A stretch of DNA of 64,000 bases, taken from the NCBI GenBank assembly GCA_050246635.1, contig JBFWVR010000003.1, positions 413,854 to 477,853 of the forward strand, given 5' to 3'. The notes under the pieces are model-generated. The model saw only the letters and a list, made by a program, of their open reading frames with translations. It made no database searches and was not told the DNA's origin. The DNA comes from JBFWVR01 sp050246635 (lineage in GTDB: Bacteria; Acidobacteriota; Vicinamibacteria; Vicinamibacterales; UBA2999). Positions 17,214 through 24,703 of the stretch are shown in pieces. Position 1 is the first letter of the stretch. Each line of letters opens with the position of its first letter. A program made the position numbers and the translations under genes.

Positions 17214-17876
17214 TCAGGTGGCGGCGGTCGCGTCGCGCGGCGTGGCCGCCCACCAGACGGCCGCCAGCGTGACGACGATTTGCAGCAGGATGATGGTGGT
17301 CAGCAGCATGGGCCGGCCGGCCAGCAGGCCTTCCGGACCGCCGAGTGACGGAAAGAACAGGGTGAGGTTGGCGAGGTTGAACAAGACGACCACGGCCAGG
17401 AGCGCCCGTCCGCCGCGATACACCCGCCAGCACCACACGCCGAAGCCGAGCTCCACGAGGAAGGCCAGGGGCGGGTGCCGCGCATAGAGATAGGTGCCGT
17501 AGCCGTCGCCGTCGATGAACGGCGCGGGCACGATGTCACCATCGTGGGTTGCCAGGTCGAGGACGAGGTGCGAGACCACGGCAAGGCCGATGGCCAGTCC
17601 GAGCCGACGGGCGCCCGGCGCCGCCCACACGATCGTCGCCGCGACCCCGGCCAGCAGCATGGTGGCGATCGAGTGGGAGTAGGGCATGTAGGCGAGGTGG
17701 ATGTCGCCGACATACCGGACGACGGGCTCGGTCACCGTCCGTTCGACGCCGAGGTAGTTCAACGCGACCCACAGGAACTCCATCGACTGGGCCGCCACCA
17801 GGAGGGCGATGAGTGGCGCGGTCGGGAAGCGGCGCTTGACGAGGAGCGCCGCGGCGGCATGGTTGATGGCGAACAT
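17214..17876 (-). CDS. Integral membrane protein, possibly YdjM/PF04307-type metal-dependent hydrolase
   Basis: 220 residues from ATG 17876 (MFAINHAAAALLVKRRFP). An upstream in-frame start adds a non-hydrophobic Pro/Ala stretch and was not used. About five to six membrane segments are visible. His-containing motifs YMPYSHSIATMLLAG and GLAVVSHLVLDLATHDGD resemble the membrane-bound metal-dependent hydrolase family, in which these His/Asp residues sit at the membrane face. The enzymatic activity of that family is poorly established, so the name is tentative. Confidence 0.6.
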   Translation of the reverse strand: MFAINHAAAALLVKRRFPTAPLIALLVAAQSMEFLWVALNYLGVERTVTEPVVRYVGDIHLAYMPYSHSIATMLLAGVAATIVWAAPGARRLGLAIGLAVVSHLVLDLATHDGDIVPAPFIDGDGYGTYLYARHPPLAFLVELGFGVWCWRVYRGGRALLAVVVLFNLANLTLFFPSLGGPEGLLAGRPMLLTTIILLQIVVTLAAVWWAATPRDATAAT

Positions 17877-18024
17877 CGACAGGGGCCTTCCTGCGGCTGG
17901 CCTGGCCGCTCCCGGCGATCCTGCAACCCACACGGGCCGGCTGGCAAGCTCATGGGCCGCAGCGTATGCCCCCGCCTGCGCCGGTCACACGAAGCACCGG
18001 AAAGGCGCCCGCCCCGTTCCCTCA

Positions 18025-18097
18025 TGCCATCTGTGCCATCTGTGCAATCTGTGGCCGGCAATCTGTGGCCGCCAATCCGTGGCCGCCAATCCGTGAA
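18025..18097. repeat. Degenerate GCCATCTGTG repeat array
   Basis: Tandem imperfect copies of CCATCTGTGCCATCTGTGCA and CAATCTGTGGCCG fill the 3' side of the gap before the MarC gene. The sequence is the reverse complement of the GGCCACAGATGGCACAG array at 38257-38322, so the same repeat family occurs in opposite orientations 20 kb apart. No coding frame is believable here. Confidence 0.65.
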
Positions 18098-18115
18098 CGC
18101 CCTCGTGCCGGCCTC

Positions 18116-18736
18116 TCAGCCCTGCCCCATCGTCGCCATCCATGCCTCGACGCCACGCAGGATCATGTCGATGGCGAATGTTCCCGTGAAGAGCGCGGTC
18201 ACGCGGCCGGCAATCTCGGTGTAGCGCTGGAGCAGGCGTTCGTGCCGCGTGCGCGCGGCGTCATGGATGCCCTTGAGCACGAGGATGGCCGCCACCGCGG
18301 CGGCCAGCGCCAGGAAGATGGCGAGCGGCGCCCGCACGGTGTCGAGGCGTGACCCCGCCAGCACCGCGGCGCTGATGGTTCCCGGCCCGATGATGAAGGG
18401 CATTGCAATCGACCCGGCCAGCTCGCGCTCCTCGACCTTCAGGCTGGCCGCGGCCGGTCCGAGGCCCGAGATCAGGCGGATGCCCACGATGAGGAACGTC
18501 ACGCCCCCGAAGATCAGGAAGGCGAAGAACCGCACCTGCATCACGTTCTCGAAGACCCGGTCCCCCGACCAGGCGAACAGGCTGAGGACGATGAAGCTGA
18601 ACAACGCGGCGCGCGAGAGCTGCCGGGCGAACTCGCCGAAGGAGAGGGCCTTCACCAGGTCGAGCAGGTAGACGCTCATGATGAAGGGGTTGAGCAGGAC
18701 GAACATCAGCAGGAAGGAGCGGGTGAAGGAATCCAT
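18116..18736 (-). CDS. MarC-family integral membrane protein
   Basis: 206 residues with six likely membrane helices from ATG 18736. Family features include the N-terminal LLMFVLLNPFIMSVYLLDL segment, the FFAFLIFGGVTFLIVGIRLI helix and SIAMPFIIGPGTISAAVLAG, which corresponds to the conserved 'P-x-x-x-GPG' loop of MarC proteins. The C-terminus (RYTEIAGRVTALFTGTFAIDMIL) also fits. The open frame continues far upstream, antisense to the permease, but that part is a GC-driven shadow. The function of MarC proteins is unresolved; they are annotated as NAAT or multiple-antibiotic-resistance related proteins. Confidence 0.8.
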   Translation of the reverse strand: MDSFTRSFLLMFVLLNPFIMSVYLLDLVKALSFGEFARQLSRAALFSFIVLSLFAWSGDRVFENVMQVRFFAFLIFGGVTFLIVGIRLISGLGPAAASLKVEERELAGSIAMPFIIGPGTISAAVLAGSRLDTVRAPLAIFLALAAAVAAILVLKGIHDAARTRHERLLQRYTEIAGRVTALFTGTFAIDMILRGVEAWMATMGQG

Positions 18737-18826
18737 GGGCCTGCGCCCCATCCTGTCACACGGCGCCGCCCCCATAAACTTTCCGGGTCTCGATCTCGTC
18801 CATATCTCCGATCCCGCGGAGACCCC

Positions 18827-21325
18827 ATGCGAAACCTGCGTCTTGCCTTCCGGACCCTCTTCAAGACCCCCTTCGTCACGGTCGTGGCCGTGCTGTCGCT
18901 GGCGCTCGGCATCGGGGCCAACGCGGCGATCTTCTCCATGTTCCAGGAGATCCTGCTCCGTCCGCTGCCGGTGCCGGCCCCGGACGAGCTGGTGAACTTC
19001 GGCGCGCCGGGGCCCAAGCCGGGCTCGACGTCGTGCAGCCAGGCAGGGGACTGCGACGAGGTCTTCAGCTACCCGATGTTCCAGGATCTGGAGCGGGTGC
19101 AGACGAGCTTCACGGGCATCGCGGCACATCGGGGCTTCGGCGTGAACCTCGCCTACAAGGGACAGACGAGCAGCGGATCGGGCATGCTCGTGTCGGGCAG
19201 CTACTTCGACGTGCTCGGGCTCAACCCGTCGGTGGGCCGCCTCATCGGTGCGCAGGACGACGACGTCGTCGGCGAGGCGCATGTCGTGGTGCTGGGCCAC
19301 GACTACTGGCGGCGACGCTTCAACGCGGATCCGGCCATCCTCAACGAGACACTCATCGTCAACGGGCAGGCCATGACGGTGGTCGGCGTCGCCCCCGAGG
19401 GCTTCACCGGCACCACGCTCGGCCTGCGCCCCGACGTGTACGTGCCGATCTCGATGCGCGGGCTGATGCAGCCGGGGTTCGACGCGTTCGAGAACCGGCG
19501 CAGCTACTGGGCGTATCTGTTCGCCCGCCTCAAGCCGGGCGTGTCGCTCGAGCAGGCGAAGACCGCCATCAACGGCCCGTACCACAACATCGTCCAGGAG
19601 GTTGAAGCGCCGCTCCAGACCGGGATGAGCGACCAGACGATGGCGCGATTCCGGGCCAAGGAGCTGACGGTCGCCGACGGACGCCGGGGGCAGAGCTCGA
19701 TCCACGAAGTGGCGTCGACGCCGTTGTCGCTGCTGCTCGTCGTCACCGGTGTCGTGCTGCTGATCGCCTGCGCCAACATCGCGAACCTGCTGCTGGTCCG
19801 GTCGGCAGGGCGGGCGGGGGAAATGGCCGTGCGGCTTTCCATCGGCGCGAACCGACGCCAGCTCGTCGGCCAGCTGTTGACGGAGTCGCTGGTCCTGGCC
19901 CTGCTCGGCGGCGTGCTGGGCCTGGCCGTCGCGCAGTGGACCCTCGTCGGCATCCGCTCGATCCTGCCGCCCGACGCGACGAACACCGTGACGTTCACGC
20001 TCGACCCGGCCGTGCTCGGCTTCGCCGCCGTGCTCTCGGTGATCACCGGCGTGGCGTTCGGCCTGTTCCCGGCCCTGCACGCCACGAGGCCGGACCTGGT
20101 GTCGACGCTGAAGGACCAGTCGGGCCAGCCATCCGGCGCCCGGGCCGCAGCCCGCTTCAGGACCGTCCTGGCGACCGTGCAGATTGCGCTGGCGATGGCG
20201 CTGCTGGTGTCGGCGGGCCTCTTCACCCGCAGCCTGATGAACGTGAGCCGGCTCGACCTCGGCATCAAGGCGGACCACGTCGTGACCTTCGCGGTCTCGC
20301 CGGGCCTGAGCGGTTACACCGACGCGCAGTCGCGCGCGTTCTTCGAGCGGCTCGAGGACGAACTCGCGGCCCTGCCCGGGGTCACGTCGGCGTCGGCGGC
20401 GCTGGTGCCCGTGCTGGCGGGCGACAGTTGGGGCACCGACGTCAACGTCCAGGGCTTCGAGACGACGCCCGACACCAACACGAACTCCCGCTACAACGAG
20501 GTGGGCCCCGACTTCTTCTCGACGATGGGCATGACGCTGGTGTCTGGCCGGACGTTCACGGCTGCCGACGCGGCAGGCGCGCCCAAGGTGGCGATCGTGA
20601 ACGAGGCGTTCGCAAAGCGCTTCAACCTCGGGCGGGACGCGGTCGGCAAGCGGATGGGCCGTCGCGGCAACGGACCCGAGCTCGACATCGAGATCGTCGG
20701 CGTGGTCCAGGACGCGAAGTACAACAACGTCAAGGACGAGATCCCGGTCCTCTTCTTCTCCCCCTACCGGCAGGGCGACGGGATGCTGCAGATGTACTTC
20801 TACGTGCGCACGGCCATGGCGCCCGAGCAGATCCTGTCGGCAATCAGCCCGACCGTCGCGAAACTCGACCCGAACCTGCCCGTCGAGGACCTGAAGACGA
20901 TGCCGGAGCAGATCCGCGAGAACGTGTTCCTCGATCGGATGATCAGCATCCTCTCGGCCTCGTTCGCCGCGCTGGCGACGCTGCTGGCGGCGGTGGGACT
21001 CTACGGCGTGCTCGCCTACACGATTGCCCAGCGGACGCGGGAGATCGGCCTGCGCATGGCGCTTGGGGCGGATGCCGGGCGCGTGCGCCGGATGGTCATT
21101 GGCCAGGTGGCGTGGATGACGGCCATCGGCGGCGCCATCGGCCTTGCCGCGGCCTACGGGCTCGGACGCGCCGCGGGGTCGCTGCTCTATGAGCTGCAGG
21201 CCTACGATCCGACGGTGCTCGGCTTCTCGGTCGTGCTGCTGGTCGTGGTGGCCCTCGGCGCGGGCGCCGTGCCGGCCGTGCGGGCGTCGCGTATCCAGCC
21301 GATGCGGGCGCTGCGCTACGAGTAG
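18827..21325 (+). CDS. ADOP-type orphan permease
   Basis: 832 residues starting at an ATG 8 bases after GCGGAGA. The first helix is VTVVAVLSLALGIGANAAIF. The first FtsX domain starts near residue 301 (LLIACANIANLLLVRSAGRAGEMAVRLSIGANRRQL) and the second near 704 (VGLYGVLAYTIAQRTREIGLRMALGADAGRVRR). The first periplasmic domain has a Cys pair in TSCSQAGDCDEV that is absent from the other four copies in this window and could form a disulfide. It diverges from marC, and a strong hairpin lies just after the stop. Confidence 0.88.
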   Translation: MRNLRLAFRTLFKTPFVTVVAVLSLALGIGANAAIFSMFQEILLRPLPVPAPDELVNFGAPGPKPGSTSCSQAGDCDEVFSYPMFQDLERVQTSFTGIAAHRGFGVNLAYKGQTSSGSGMLVSGSYFDVLGLNPSVGRLIGAQDDDVVGEAHVVVLGHDYWRRRFNADPAILNETLIVNGQAMTVVGVAPEGFTGTTLGLRPDVYVPISMRGLMQPGFDAFENRRSYWAYLFARLKPGVSLEQAKTAINGPYHNIVQEVEAPLQTGMSDQTMARFRAKELTVADGRRGQSSIHEVASTPLSLLLVVTGVVLLIACANIANLLLVRSAGRAGEMAVRLSIGANRRQLVGQLLTESLVLALLGGVLGLAVAQWTLVGIRSILPPDATNTVTFTLDPAVLGFAAVLSVITGVAFGLFPALHATRPDLVSTLKDQSGQPSGARAAARFRTVLATVQIALAMALLVSAGLFTRSLMNVSRLDLGIKADHVVTFAVSPGLSGYTDAQSRAFFERLEDELAALPGVTSASAALVPVLAGDSWGTDVNVQGFETTPDTNTNSRYNEVGPDFFSTMGMTLVSGRTFTAADAAGAPKVAIVNEAFAKRFNLGRDAVGKRMGRRGNGPELDIEIVGVVQDAKYNNVKDEIPVLFFSPYRQGDGMLQMYFYVRTAMAPEQILSAISPTVAKLDPNLPVEDLKTMPEQIRENVFLDRMISILSASFAALATLLAAVGLYGVLAYTIAQRTREIGLRMALGADAGRVRRMVIGQVAWMTAIGGAIGLAAAYGLGRAAGSLLYELQAYDPTVLGFSVVLLVVVALGAGAVPAVRASRIQPMRALRYE

Positions 21326-21333
21326 TCGGACGG

Positions 21334-21399
21334 CGACGGACGGGCCACAGAGACACGACGACACGACGCGGCCTCCGTGTCCGTGTGGCCCGTCCGTCG
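21334..21399. terminator. Bidirectional hairpin between convergent genes
   Basis: Left arm 21334-21357 and right arm 21376-21399 pair over 24 positions with two mismatches around an 18-base loop. The arms start CGACGGACGGGCCACA and end TGTGGCCCGTCCGTCG. It lies between the convergent permease and dps stop codons. There is no T-run, so termination may need Rho or act as a 3'-end stabiliser. Confidence 0.6.
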
Positions 21400-21407
21400 T
21401 GCCCTGA

Positions 21408-21857
21408 CTATTCGAGGTGGCTGCGGAGCATCCACGCGTTCTTCTGGTGAACCTCCATGCGGCGCGTGCCCAGGTCGGCGCTCGCCTGGTCACTGGCGGC
21501 CTCGGCGGCCTCGATGACCAGGCGCGCGGCCTCGGCGACGGTTTCCTGATCGGCCACCAGGATCCGGATCATGTCCTCGGCGCCGGGATGTCCCGCCTCT
21601 TCCTTGACCACTGACAGCTTCTGGAACGCCGAGTAGCTGCCCGGGGCGTAGGCGCCGAGCGCACGGATGCGCTCCGCGATTTCGTCCACGGCCAGCGCGA
21701 GCTCGGTGTACTCGGTCTCGAAGAGCGTGTGGAGCGTCGTGAACATGCGGCCGGTGACGTTCCAGTGGAAGTTGTGGGTCTTGAGATAGACGGTGTACGA
21801 GTCGGCCAGGAGCCGCGACAGCGCATCGACCACGGCCTGGTTCTGGGGAGTAGTCAC
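21408..21857 (-). CDS. dps: Dps-family DNA-binding ferritin-like protein
   Basis: 149 residues from GTG 21857, which has GGAGGT 4-5 bases upstream. An ATG at 21881 lies within 3 bases of a perfect TATAAT on the same strand and so cannot be in the transcript; it was rejected. Ferroxidase and fold motifs are YLKTHNFHWNVTGRMFTTLHTLFETEYTELALAVDEIAERIRALG (His and Asp/Glu ligands of the dimer-interface iron site). Dps forms a 12-subunit shell that stores iron and shields DNA during oxidative or starvation stress. The short C-terminus lacks a Lys-rich DNA-binding tail. Confidence 0.93.
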   Translation of the reverse strand: MTTPQNQAVVDALSRLLADSYTVYLKTHNFHWNVTGRMFTTLHTLFETEYTELALAVDEIAERIRALGAYAPGSYSAFQKLSVVKEEAGHPGAEDMIRILVADQETVAEAARLVIEAAEAASDQASADLGTRRMEVHQKNAWMLRSHLE

Positions 21858-21883
21858 GGGTACCTCCGGATGAATGCCCATCC

Positions 21884-21889
21884 ATTATA
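21884..21889 (-). promoter_or_regulatory. -10 box of dps
   Basis: A perfect TATAAT on the minus strand, about 27 bases before the GTG start. This predicts a leader of about 20 bases that contains the GGAGGT site. No clear -35 was seen, which suggests activator help. Confidence 0.6.
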
Positions 21890-22070
21890 AGACGCGGGCA
21901 GGACCCGGCGGGTGACACGCCACGGATGTGTTCATCCCCGGACACCCAGGCGTCCCCACGCGGGACGGCCGCCAGCCGCCACCGACAGGAACGGCCACAT
22001 TCACGCCCGAATACCTGGCCGGCACCGGTACCCCGCTTGCAGCGCCCCGCACCGGACCCAAGGAGGCACG

Positions 22071-24524
22071 ATGCGCTCGGACCTCGTCTTTGCGTGGCGG
22101 TCGATGTGGAAGAGCCCGGCGACCACGGTCGGCGCGCTCGTCGCGCTGGCGCTTGGCATCGGGGCGACGACGGCCATGTTCGGGCTGCTGAACGCGGTGT
22201 TGCTGCGGCCGCTGCCGTATCCGGAGCCGTCGCGTCTCGTCGAGCTCTGGGGCACGGTGCAGCGCGAGGCCGTCGAGCGTCGCGGCGCCTCGTTTGCCGA
22301 CTACTTCGACTGGAAGGCGCGCAGCGCCTCCTTCGAGGCCATGGCGCCGTGGTTCGACCGGCAGTCGGTGGTGTACGGCGCTGGTGAGCCCGAGATCGTG
22401 GGGACCGAGGTGGTCGGCGGCGACTACTTCTCCCTGCTCGGCGTCCGCCCATTGGTGGGGCGCGTGCTGCAGCCTTCGGACGATGCGGCCGGCACGGACG
22501 GCGCTGCCGTCCTTGGCGAGCGCCTGTGGGAACGTCGGTTCGGCCGTCGCGCCGACGTGGTGGGTGAGCGGATCCAGCTCGACGACCGCGTGTTCACGAT
22601 CGTCGGCGTCGTGCCTGCCGCCTTTCGCGGCCTGAGTGACACCGCCGACGTGTGGACGCCGGTCGCGACCTCCGTCGACGCCCGGCTGCTCGAGAGCCGC
22701 GGGTCGCGGTTCTTCCCGGCCATCGCGCGCCTGGGCGACGGCGTGGCTCCGGGCGCCGCGCAGTCGGAGCTCGACGTGATCTCGCGGGACCTCGAGCGCG
22801 CCTACCCGCGCACGAACGAGGGCCGCGGCGTCGAGGTGGCTCCCCTGGCGGACGAGATCTTCGGCGACCTGCGTGGGTCGGTGGCGCTGCTCTTCGGGGC
22901 GGTCGCGCTCGTGCTGCTCATCGCCTGCGCCAACGTGGCCAGCCTGCTGGTGGCCCGCAGCGAGACGCGGCGCCGCGAGGTGTCGTTGCGCCTCGCGCTC
23001 GGGGCCGAGACCCGCGACCTGCTCCGGCTGATGCTGGCCGAAAGCGCCTGGCTCGTTGTCATCGGCGGTGGTGCCGGCTGGCTGCTCGCCGCATGGGCCG
23101 GTGACGCCCTGCTCGCGTTGAGTCCGGTGTCACTACCCAGCTTCGCGGTTCCTGCAATCGATGGGCGCATGCTTGCGTTCAGCAGCGGGCTCGGCCTGGT
23201 CACGACGGTCGCCCTCGGGCTCGTGCCCCTCGCCACGACGCGCCGCGGCGCCCTCGCGCAGCAACTGCGGGACGGCGCCCAGGAGACGCGCGGCGCCGGG
23301 CGCTCCACCTCGATGCGGCTCATCGTCGTCGCCGAGGTGGCGATGGCGGTGGCGCTCCTGGTGGGGGCGACACTGCTCGGGCGGAGCTTCTCTGCGCTGC
23401 TCGACTTCGATCCGGGTTTCGACCCCACGGGCGTGCTGGCCCTCAGCGTCCAGTTGCCGCTCGACGTGCGCGACGCGGCAAGGGACGCGGGCGACGACCC
23501 GGCGGGGCTGCCGCGAACGAGCGCCGCGCGCGTCGCGGCGCCCGCCCTGCTCGAGTCGCTCCAGGCGCTGCCCGGCGTGCGGTCGGCGGCGCTCACCTCG
23601 GCGGTCCCGCTGAACGGCGCGAGCGCGATCTTCTACACCGCCGAAGGACAGCCCGAGGTCGACGCCACCAGCGTGCCCCGCGCCTATGTGCACCGCGTGA
23701 CACCGGGCTACTTCGCCACGGTCGGCCTGCCGATTCTCGATGGTCGCGACTTCGACCGGACGGAGCTGGCCGAGGACTCGCGCGCGGTGATCGTGTCGGC
23801 GGGTGTCGCGCGGCGGTTCTGGCCCGGCGAGCGCGCGATCGGGCGGCGCATCAAGCGAGGCGGCGTGAATGCCGACACGCCGTGGCTGACCATCGTCGGT
23901 GTGGTCGCCGACGCGAACCTGCGCGGCATCCCCGAGAACCCGACGGCGGACCCGGATCTTTACTTCCCGTTCACGGGTGGCGCGCAGGCCTTCGACGTGG
24001 CGCTGCGGGCGGCGGGACGCCCCGAGGAGCTGGCGGGAGCCGCCCGAGCGGCCCTGACACGGGAGGACCCACGGGTCGCGATCTACGACGTCCGACCGCT
24101 CGAGGCCCTGGTGTCGGAGCAGCTCGCGCCGGCGCGCTTCCTCAGCTGGCTGACGGGCGCGTTCGCCGTGGTGGCCTTCGTGCTGGCGCTCATCGGCATC
24201 TATGCGGTCCTCGCGCATGCGGTCCGGCGCCGCACGCACGAGATCGGCATCCGGGCGGCGCTGGGCGCGGGACGCGCCAACCTGCTCGGCATGGTGGTCG
24301 GGCAGGCACTCGGGCTCGTCGGCGCCGGGCTCGGCCTTGGCCTGGTGATCGCGGCGTCTGGCGCGCGCGTACTCGAGTCGCGCCTCTTCGGGATCAGCAC
24401 GGTCGACCCGGTGTCATATCTCGTCGTGGCCGCGCTCGTGCTCCTGGCGGCGGTCGGGGCGAGCATCGCGCCCGCGGTGAGGTCCCTGCGCGTCGACCCG
24501 ATGGTCGCGCTGCGCGCGGAGTGA
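22071..24524 (+). CDS. ADOP-type orphan permease
   Basis: 817 residues from ATG 22071, preceded by AAGGAGG at ideal spacing; 53 upstream in-frame codons look non-coding. The first helix is TTVGALVALALGIGATTAMF. The FtsX domains begin near residue 266 (LLIACANVASLLVARSETRRREVSLRLALGAETR) and near 689 (FVLALIGIYAVLAHAVRRRTHEIGIRAALGAGRANLL). It ends '...LRVDPMVALRAE'. It is divergent from dps and faces the next permease across a mirrored repeat element. Confidence 0.88.
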   Translation: MRSDLVFAWRSMWKSPATTVGALVALALGIGATTAMFGLLNAVLLRPLPYPEPSRLVELWGTVQREAVERRGASFADYFDWKARSASFEAMAPWFDRQSVVYGAGEPEIVGTEVVGGDYFSLLGVRPLVGRVLQPSDDAAGTDGAAVLGERLWERRFGRRADVVGERIQLDDRVFTIVGVVPAAFRGLSDTADVWTPVATSVDARLLESRGSRFFPAIARLGDGVAPGAAQSELDVISRDLERAYPRTNEGRGVEVAPLADEIFGDLRGSVALLFGAVALVLLIACANVASLLVARSETRRREVSLRLALGAETRDLLRLMLAESAWLVVIGGGAGWLLAAWAGDALLALSPVSLPSFAVPAIDGRMLAFSSGLGLVTTVALGLVPLATTRRGALAQQLRDGAQETRGAGRSTSMRLIVVAEVAMAVALLVGATLLGRSFSALLDFDPGFDPTGVLALSVQLPLDVRDAARDAGDDPAGLPRTSAARVAAPALLESLQALPGVRSAALTSAVPLNGASAIFYTAEGQPEVDATSVPRAYVHRVTPGYFATVGLPILDGRDFDRTELAEDSRAVIVSAGVARRFWPGERAIGRRIKRGGVNADTPWLTIVGVVADANLRGIPENPTADPDLYFPFTGGAQAFDVALRAAGRPEELAGAARAALTREDPRVAIYDVRPLEALVSEQLAPARFLSWLTGAFAVVAFVLALIGIYAVLAHAVRRRTHEIGIRAALGAGRANLLGMVVGQALGLVGAGLGLGLVIAASGARVLESRLFGISTVDPVSYLVVAALVLLAAVGASIAPAVRSLRVDPMVALRAE

Positions 24525-24536
24525 GCGGCGGGGCTT

Positions 24537-24701
24537 CAAGATTGCAGATTGAAGATGGCAGGTTGGAGATTGAAAGGCCAAGCCACGAAGCGCACGAAGA
24601 TCACGAAGCCACGAAGTCGCCGTGTTGCTTAGTGTCCTTCGTGTCCTTCGTGGCTACGCCCTTCAATCGTCAATCTGCCATCCACGATCTGAAATCCGAT
24701 C
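24537..24701. repeat. Mirrored composite intergenic repeat (element 2)
   Basis: The whole gap between two convergent permease genes is a mirrored array. On the left is AAGATTGCAGATTGAAGAT (24538-24576), followed by CCACGAAG repeats (24581-24616). On the right are the inverted CCTTCGTGTCCTTCGTGGC (24632-24654) and CTTCAATCGTCAATCTGCC (24661-24701). It uses the same two modules, in the same order, as element 1 at 5598-5827. It can fold into a long stem and may serve as a two-way terminator. Confidence 0.7.
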
Positions 24702-24703
24702 GC

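Noticed and set aside
18737..21493. N-terminal extension of the MarC frame antisense to a permease
   Set aside because: It has no domain character, while the MarC part starts cleanly at ATG 18736 and the plus-strand permease is full length.
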